Below are positions 58,397 to 64,000 of a DNA stretch of 64,000 nucleotides, one piece after another. This stretch comes from Rhodothermales bacterium. GTDB taxonomy: Bacteria > Bacteroidota > Rhodothermia > Rhodothermales > UBA10348. Position 1 is the stretch's first letter; each line of letters opens with the position of its first letter. The notes below the pieces were generated by a model that saw nothing but the letters and a program-made list of their open reading frames with translations, did no database searches and was not told where the DNA came from. Made by a program: the position numbers and the translations under genes. Location: the NCBI GenBank assembly GCA_028284865.1, contig JANQQV010000006.1:143775-207774 (forward strand). The letters run 5' to 3'.

Positions 58397-58939
58397 TTAC
58401 CCTTCTTCGGAAAAACCACTCAAGGGAATCTCCATGAGTACCCTGGCACAGGTATCCAGGCCTTCTCTTTCTTCCTTTTGCCGGATGGCCATCAGCGCAT
58501 CAGACCACGCTTCCGGAGGACTCAGTCTGAATCCGAACCGCGCATAGAAGCGTGCATTCCACGGCACATCGCGGTACGTGCTCAGGGTCACGGCGTGATA
58601 TCCCCGCTGCGCCAGCGCATGCAAAACGTGACGCAACAGACGCGACCCTATTCCCTTGCGGGTACATGCCGCGTCAACGGACATCTCGTGTAGATGGGCC
58701 GTCTCGCCGTGATCCAGCACGGCCGCGAAGCCCACAGCCTGATCGATTTCCTTCAAGCGAGCTACCCAAAGAAGACCATTTGCCCGGCAGGCTTCCAATA
58801 CGAATACCGGGAGCGTACCCGCCTGGACTTCAGCCTCATGGGCCGTCCCGCTGAACAGCAAGGAAGCCGCCTGTTCGATATCCGGAAGCAGTCGGATGTC
58901 TTCTTGACGAGCGAGCTCGATCAGGACAGGTGAGGTCAT
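58397..58939 (-). CDS. GNAT-family N-acetyltransferase
   Basis: ATG at 58939 overlaps the stop codon of the ABC permease gene (ATGA), so the two are coupled. 180 residues. The acetyl-CoA-binding motif is RKGIGSRLL and motif B is VPWNARFYARFGF. Substrate unknown. Confidence 0.88.
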   Translation of the reverse strand: MTSPVLIELARQEDIRLLPDIEQAASLLFSGTAHEAEVQAGTLPVFVLEACRANGLLWVARLKEIDQAVGFAAVLDHGETAHLHEMSVDAACTRKGIGSRLLRHVLHALAQRGYHAVTLSTYRDVPWNARFYARFGFRLSPPEAWSDALMAIRQKEEREGLDTCARVLMEIPLSGFSEEG

Positions 58940-61332
58940 TCGGATCGCAGCGAAACGGCCGGATTGGCCAGGGCGGCCCGTACGGATTGCCACGCCACGG
59001 TCACAAGGGCGATGACCATGGATAGAGCTACAGCCAGCAAGAAGATGTCGATGCCGAGGTTAATGCGGTTGGCAAAGCCATCGAGCCAGCGACCGGCTCC
59101 CCACCAGGCCAGCGGCGTCGCAATGACGGCCGCAATCAACACCAGGCGCGTGAAGGAGAGCGACAGCATGCGGACGATTTCACCTGTCGAGGCCCCCAGA
59201 ACCTTGCGCACCCCGATCTCCTTCTGTCGCCGTTCGGTCACGAAGGAAGCCAGGGCAAACAGGCCGAGGCATGCGATGATGATGGCCAGGAATGTGAACA
59301 CGTTGAGCAGGCTCGAGATGCGGATCTCCGAGCGATACTGTTGATCGAAGTCCTCGTCCAGGAAGAAGTACTCGAACGGACGCTCCGGGGCGTACGCGCG
59401 CCATACTGTTTCGATGTCCCGGATGGCTTCCTGAATAGCACCCGCCTCGATCTTGACTGACGTCAGGTTGTACCATGGGGGGTTGATGAACAGGACGAGC
59501 GGGTCGACACTGAACTGAAGGGATTGGAAGTTGAAATCCTGCACGACGCCGATGATGTTTCGGGTATCTCCGAATTGACGCGTCAATTCCTCGCCGATTG
59601 GCTGCTCGGCATTGGCCCAGCCAAGCGCCTTGTACGCGGACTCATTCAGAACAAAAGCCAGAGAGTCATCCGACCCCATCTCCCGCTGAAAACCCCGACC
59701 TGCTAGCACTTCGACGTCGTAGGTCTCGATGAAGTCGTGATCGACGGCCATCCAGTAGAAGGTTTGGCCCTCTTCCGTCATGCCCCTCTCTCTGGCAGCC
59801 ACGTTCGTGAATGGGGTCCGCCCAGGCGTAGTGGAGGTGACGGCGGTGCTGCGAACGCCAGGAATTTCCTCCAGGGACGCCTTGAAGGCTTCGGTCTGGT
59901 TGGATACGACGTCGCTGTTGCGCCCATTGATGACCAGGATGCGCTCCTTGTCGAATCCCATGTCGGCCGAGCGCATGAACGACAACTGCCGCTGGGCAAT
60001 GACCGCTCCGATGATCAGGACGACCGAGATGGTGAACTGGAAGACGACCAAGCCTTGTCGCAGCCACGATGATGCGGAGCCAGGTGACACCGTGCCCTTG
60101 AGCACATCAACGGGACGGAAAGCGGAGAGGGCGAACGCTGGATACAGGCCGGTGAGGATACCTACGAGAATGGCCCCACCGAGCATCAGCAGCACCAGCG
60201 GCCAGCGCTCGATGTAATTCAGGGAGAGTTCCTTGAAAGCCAGGTCGTTGAACAGTGGCAGGAGCAGCTGAATCAAGATCATGGCGCCAACCAGCGCCAA
60301 GAGCGTGATCACGACCGATTCGCCCAGGAACTGGGTCACCAGCTGATTCAGTCGGGCGCCCGACACCTTGCGCATGCCGATTTCCTTGGCGCGCTCGGCA
60401 GAGCGCGCCGTGGACAGGTTCATGAAGTTGACGCACGCGATGATGAGGATGAACAGCGCGACGGCAGCGAAAACCAGGACGTAGGCTCGCTGACTGTTCG
60501 CCCCCAACTCGTAGCGGTAATTGGACGTCAGGTGGATGTCCACGACGGGCTGGAGATACAGGAATTGCCGATACCCACTGACCTGCTCCTGCTGGCCGAT
60601 ATAGCGGGCCGGCATTTCGCGCAGCATTTCCTGTGATTCGTCGATATCCGTTCCGGCACCGAAGCGGAAGTAGGTGTGGGTACTCAGATTCCACCAGTTC
60701 CAGTTCGAGCTCGGCCCACTCTCGGATTCCAGCGTGGCGAATGAGCCCAGCATGCTGAATGTGAAATGGGTTTGTCGCGGCGGATCGGCTACAATCCCGG
60801 TGATCCCCATGCTTCGCCCATCCACATCCAGGCTTTGACCGATTGGATCGGCATTGCCGAAATAGCGCTGAGCTGCGGACTCGGTCAGCACCAGGCTGTA
60901 GGGCGCTTTCAGAAACTGGTCTGAATCTCCCCTGAGCACATCAATGGAAAAGACATCAAAGAAACTGGAGTCGACGAAGAAGAAGTGCTCCTCGTAGAAG
61001 GCCAGATCGTCTTTCCGCACGAGGTACGTTCGCTCGTCGATGCGCGTAGCGGCCTGTACCTGCGGCAGGTCGTTCAGAGCCGCAGGCATCATCGGAGCCG
61101 AAGCCGTGGACGTGTACTCGGCTTCACCTCCTGCTGAGAAGCGCTCGACTCGCAAACGGTAGATCTGCTCAGCGTTCTCGTGGTAGCGGTCGTAGCTCAA
61201 CTCATCCTCTACGAACAGGAGGATGAGGATGCAGCAACTCAGGCCCAGCGCCAGCCCGAAAACATTGATGAAACTGTAGGCCTTCTGCTTCCTGAGGGAT
61301 CGCAGGGCGACCTTGAGGTAGTTTCTGAGCAT
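58936..61332 (-). CDS. MacB/FtsX-type ABC transporter permease
   Basis: The 798-residue protein has an N-terminal helix with the family start (MLRNYLKVALRSLRKQKAYS) and two MacB-type periplasmic domains, each followed by an FtsX set of helices (about 280-440 and 680-795), with EIGMRKVSGA and EIGVRKVLGA before helices. These duplicated permeases, common in Bacteroidota and relatives, usually work with a separate ATPase that is not encoded here. The likely role is export or envelope stress signalling. A GNAT gene follows with a 4-bp overlap. Confidence 0.9.
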   Translation of the reverse strand: MLRNYLKVALRSLRKQKAYSFINVFGLALGLSCCILILLFVEDELSYDRYHENAEQIYRLRVERFSAGGEAEYTSTASAPMMPAALNDLPQVQAATRIDERTYLVRKDDLAFYEEHFFFVDSSFFDVFSIDVLRGDSDQFLKAPYSLVLTESAAQRYFGNADPIGQSLDVDGRSMGITGIVADPPRQTHFTFSMLGSFATLESESGPSSNWNWWNLSTHTYFRFGAGTDIDESQEMLREMPARYIGQQEQVSGYRQFLYLQPVVDIHLTSNYRYELGANSQRAYVLVFAAVALFILIIACVNFMNLSTARSAERAKEIGMRKVSGARLNQLVTQFLGESVVITLLALVGAMILIQLLLPLFNDLAFKELSLNYIERWPLVLLMLGGAILVGILTGLYPAFALSAFRPVDVLKGTVSPGSASSWLRQGLVVFQFTISVVLIIGAVIAQRQLSFMRSADMGFDKERILVINGRNSDVVSNQTEAFKASLEEIPGVRSTAVTSTTPGRTPFTNVAARERGMTEEGQTFYWMAVDHDFIETYDVEVLAGRGFQREMGSDDSLAFVLNESAYKALGWANAEQPIGEELTRQFGDTRNIIGVVQDFNFQSLQFSVDPLVLFINPPWYNLTSVKIEAGAIQEAIRDIETVWRAYAPERPFEYFFLDEDFDQQYRSEIRISSLLNVFTFLAIIIACLGLFALASFVTERRQKEIGVRKVLGASTGEIVRMLSLSFTRLVLIAAVIATPLAWWGAGRWLDGFANRINLGIDIFLLAVALSMVIALVTVAWQSVRAALANPAVSLRSE

Positions 61333-61474
61333 GACGCGATGGGCTGGGATTGCGGACAGGACCGGGATTCAAACCGATCACTACACGGTTTGACATCCCA
61401 ACATGCCCAATGGTTTACTGGAAAGCCAGCCTATCGCCCTTCCGCTCACCGCATTTCCATGACACATAGTCCGA

Positions 61475-62923
61475 CTAGGCCAGCCCGGTCAGCACCATCA
61501 TGGTGAGGAATACGATGGCTACGACGCACAGCATGCCGAAGAGCGGAAGCATGAAGCGGAGCCATTTCTCGTAGGGAATGCCAGCCAGTCCGAGCATGCC
61601 CATCAGGATGCCCGAGGTGGGGATGATGGTGTTCGAGAGGCCATCGCCGCACGTGAAGGCAAACACGGCTACCTGGCGGGAAAGTCCCAGCACATCGGCC
61701 AGCGGGGCCATAATGGGCATCGTGACAGCGGCCTGCCCGGAGCCAGAGGGAATGAAGAAGTTGAGCACGCTCTGGAACAGAAACATCCCCGATGCGGCGA
61801 CCGAGCTGGGGAATACTTCGAGACCCGCTCCGGCATAGTAGACAATGGTATCCAGGATCAGGGCATCGTCCATGACGACCTGCACGCCGCGGGCAAAACC
61901 AACGACCAGCGCGGCAATCACCATCTCTTCCATGCCCTTGGCGAGGGAGCGAGCCGTTTCATTGAGGGGAATCTTGCAGATCACGGCCGCAGCGATCCCC
62001 ATCGCCAGGAATCCACCGCCCATTTCAGCCATCCACCATCCGTAAGCCTGAACGGCGTAGAGGATGAACCCGAAAATCGACACGCAAACCAGCAAGGTCC
62101 ATTTGTGGCGGGCATTGAAGGCCGGGATCTCCACGTCAGCTCCGACCAGCTCAAAGGCATCATCGGGCATCAGCGAATTTGAGCGGTCGGCTTTAACGCG
62201 CGCACCGTAGCGCAGCATGTACCAGAATACAACGCCCAAACAGGTGACCAAAAAGATGAGTCGGAAGGTGATCAACGAGTTCAGCGGCAGCTCGGCAATG
62301 CCCTGGGCCACATTCACCGTGAACGGGTTGGTTGTCGCCGCCATGAAGCCAACGGTCGATGCCACGAAGACCAGCGCCATGCCGTAAATGCGATCGTATC
62401 CCAGCTCCTTGGCGACGATCAGGAACAGCGGAACGAGGGGGATGAACTCCTCACCCATGCCGAGTGTCGAGCCGCCAATGGCGATGACTGTCATCAGGAT
62501 GATGGTTAAGAGCGGCCCCGAGTCCCGGTACTTGCCCAAGAGGTGATGAATCCCCGCCACAATGGCGCCCGAGCGATTCAAAATGCCGAATACACCGCCC
62601 ACCACGAAGATGAAAAAGATGATGTCGGCTGCGGCTTCCATCCCGCGCGGAATGGCGCTGAGGAATCCTTGAGCGCCAACCGGTGCCGCCATGCCTTCAG
62701 GAGCGTCGGCGTGGAAGAGCGCGCCCACCGACCGCACCTTGTCAACCTGATCGTAGCTGTCGGGAACGATCACATTGCGTTGCAGCTGTCCCACCTGGAC
62801 CGTCTCTCGCTCATACAACCCGGAAGGAATGATCCAGGTAAGAACGCAGCAGAACAGGATCACACCTGTCAGCAGGGTGAAGACGTGAGGGACATTGAGG
62901 CGGGAAAAGATGGATTTTGACAC
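61475..62923 (-). CDS. YfcC/DcuC-type C4-dicarboxylate or amino-acid carrier
   Basis: GTG at 62923 gives 482 residues beginning with SKSIFSRLNVPHVFTLL, the family's normal opening; the frame continues to 62992. About twelve membrane segments are visible, with the signature GSTLGMGEEFIPLVPLF and SGSGQAAVTMPIMAPL. Members of this superfamily (YfcC, ArcD-like, DcuC) exchange dicarboxylates or amino acids. The substrate cannot be read from the sequence. Confidence 0.88.
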   Translation of the reverse strand: MSKSIFSRLNVPHVFTLLTGVILFCCVLTWIIPSGLYERETVQVGQLQRNVIVPDSYDQVDKVRSVGALFHADAPEGMAAPVGAQGFLSAIPRGMEAAADIIFFIFVVGGVFGILNRSGAIVAGIHHLLGKYRDSGPLLTIILMTVIAIGGSTLGMGEEFIPLVPLFLIVAKELGYDRIYGMALVFVASTVGFMAATTNPFTVNVAQGIAELPLNSLITFRLIFLVTCLGVVFWYMLRYGARVKADRSNSLMPDDAFELVGADVEIPAFNARHKWTLLVCVSIFGFILYAVQAYGWWMAEMGGGFLAMGIAAAVICKIPLNETARSLAKGMEEMVIAALVVGFARGVQVVMDDALILDTIVYYAGAGLEVFPSSVAASGMFLFQSVLNFFIPSGSGQAAVTMPIMAPLADVLGLSRQVAVFAFTCGDGLSNTIIPTSGILMGMLGLAGIPYEKWLRFMLPLFGMLCVVAIVFLTMMVLTGLA

Positions 62924-62954
62924 GACGCGTGCAGGCTGGGCGGGGGGGTACGGT

Positions 62955-62986
62955 TCGCGCGCGTGTCCCGAAGGACACGCGCGCGA
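62955..62986. repeat. Perfect 14-bp stem with CGAA tetraloop
   Basis: An uninterrupted 14-bp inverted repeat (mostly alternating GC, arms ending GTGTCC/GGACAC) encloses the stable loop CGAA. It lies between two minus-strand genes with no T-run, so it may be an mRNA stabiliser, factor-assisted terminator or REP-like element. Confidence 0.7.
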
Positions 62987-63047
62987 GAACACGTCAATCT
63001 AGGGCATTCCGTTCACAAGGCCGACTTTGGCCGTGCCGGGCTGATCG

Positions 63048-63752
63048 TCATTCGGCTGTTCGCACGAAGTAGGCGCGCGGCTCACCGACGACACCAGACA
63101 AACGCATGGCGGCACGCAACGGGGCCGAGGCCATGTATTCAACGAGGCGTCCTTCGTTCGTGACGCCGAACATCATGTGGACGTCTGTCGAGTCGCCCAC
63201 CGGATGGGAGACATACAGATCAACCAGTCCGGCCCGCTGGCGAGAACCAACATGTCCGTCGAAAACGCGCTTCCACGCATCGAAGTCACGCACTTCGTGC
63301 TGCACGATGACCCGGTTGGGGAAGTCTGCAGGGTTGAATGAGTTTGTGAACCCGGATTCCAGAATCGCCCGGTATACCTCTCCTTCAACACCCTCTGTGT
63401 CCATGATGCGGGCCAGGTTGGGGTCAACCATGAAGCCGCGAGCGGCGGTCTCACCAGGCGCCGTCATCATCATCCAGACGACAGAATCTTCCTGGGCGCC
63501 TTGCATCAGGTACGCGTCCGTGATACCCCACTCTTCGCGAACGACGTCCAGATCCGTGTGCACCTCCCTCCACTGGGCGTAGTCTTCCACCTCATGGCCG
63601 AAAACGAGGAAGACAGACGTGTCAGAGGCAGCCGTGGCAACGGTCGGTTCGTTGGTGTACTCCTCGGTGGCATCCGTTCGGGACGAACATGCACTGATCA
63701 GAAGCAGTGACAGGAGAAAGAGGGGGACGAAGGCACGCAAGTCGATACGCAT
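63048..63752 (-). CDS. Lipoprotein with two ABM/Dabb-like repeats
   Basis: ATG at 63752 gives a lipoprotein signal with LISAC (Cys22). Two similar domains of about 85 residues follow (about 46-130 and 145-230). Each opens with a strand and EV.D...W (HEVEDYAQWREVH; HEVRDFDAWKRVF) and ends in an A.L...M/G...EVY or YFV strand, like dimeric alpha-beta barrel (ABM) folds. A duplicated module makes an internal dimer plausible. Function unknown. Confidence 0.72.
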   Translation of the reverse strand: MRIDLRAFVPLFLLSLLLISACSSRTDATEEYTNEPTVATAASDTSVFLVFGHEVEDYAQWREVHTDLDVVREEWGITDAYLMQGAQEDSVVWMMMTAPGETAARGFMVDPNLARIMDTEGVEGEVYRAILESGFTNSFNPADFPNRVIVQHEVRDFDAWKRVFDGHVGSRQRAGLVDLYVSHPVGDSTDVHMMFGVTNEGRLVEYMASAPLRAAMRLSGVVGEPRAYFVRTAE

Positions 63753-64000
63753 ATCGGGAGCTCCCGGGCAGGCGGCAGAGGCCGGACGGAGCAACAAGCT
63801 GTTCCGATCAGACGCTATCCGTCTTGCCCGAATGAAGGTGAGACAGGAGTCTGAGCATAGAATGCCGCTCGACGGGCTATGCGTGCGCCGGGCAATCCCT
63901 TACGTCCCTGTGGGCAAATGCTGTTTCCGGGGGCGCACACTTCGACGGGCGCCTGCGCGTGGCGTCAGCGCGCGTGGTTATTCGTCTGATCCCGCGTAGC

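Noticed and set aside
63798..64000. Right end of the window searched for a partial gene
   Set aside because: No frame there has convincing codon use, a start signal or a domain; nothing can be supported.

Overview
The window looks like a chromosomal segment of a Rhodothermota/Bacteroidota-type bacterium, probably marine. The signs are a fairly GC-rich sequence, two secreted proteins with type IX secretion (T9SS) C-terminal sorting domains, an rpmB-rpmG-DUF4295 ribosomal cluster, a TAnnTTTG-type promoter, OmpP1/FadL and FtsX-family proteins of the kind found in that group, and a complete Na+-translocating NADH:quinone reductase (nqr) operon. No phage, plasmid, IS element or CRISPR array was seen.

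Layout. 0.1-5.5 kb: a minus-strand operon of mobA, an Fe-S/NrfD fusion and a bis-MGD molybdoenzyme; moeA lies at 32.5 kb. 5.6-15.7 kb: a Nudix hydrolase, a secreted M14-like peptidase and two large T9SS cargo proteins (an Asp-box propeller protein and a protein with four CBM2-like repeats), then a small secreted protein. 15.7-21.7 kb: a FliA-type sigma factor and a minus-strand gene set resembling a highly diverged chaperone-usher system (subunit-like protein, two-Ig chaperone-like protein, beta-barrel usher-like protein ending in LysM). A palindrome recurs around this locus. 21.9-30 kb: four signal-transduction genes. 30-32.4 kb: a FadL-like porin and a GntR/HutC regulator with two matching operators. 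33.7-36.6 kb: pgi, a gene-free origin-like segment rich in DnaA-box-like sites beside an A+T-rich tract, and a universal stress protein. 36.6-44.5 kb: comEC, nusB, a phosphatase, ychF, membrane proteins and a LolC/E-type permease. 44.5-46.5 kb: rpmB, rpmG, DUF4295, tRNA-Pro, a tRNA-Arg(UCU) gene interrupted by a group I intron that encodes a PD-(D/E)XK homing endonuclease, and tRNA-Cys. 47-54.2 kb: nqrABCDEF, apbE and a small NqrM-like gene. 54.3-63.8 kb: acetyltransferases, an SGNH hydrolase, lipoproteins, a DoxX-like protein, a MacB/FtsX permease and a YfcC-type carrier.

The two strongest discoveries are the intron-bearing tRNA-Arg(UCU), for which P2-P9 and both splice sites can be drawn from the sequence, and the chaperone-usher-like locus with its shared palindrome. 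All family calls come from reading motifs; no database search was possible.
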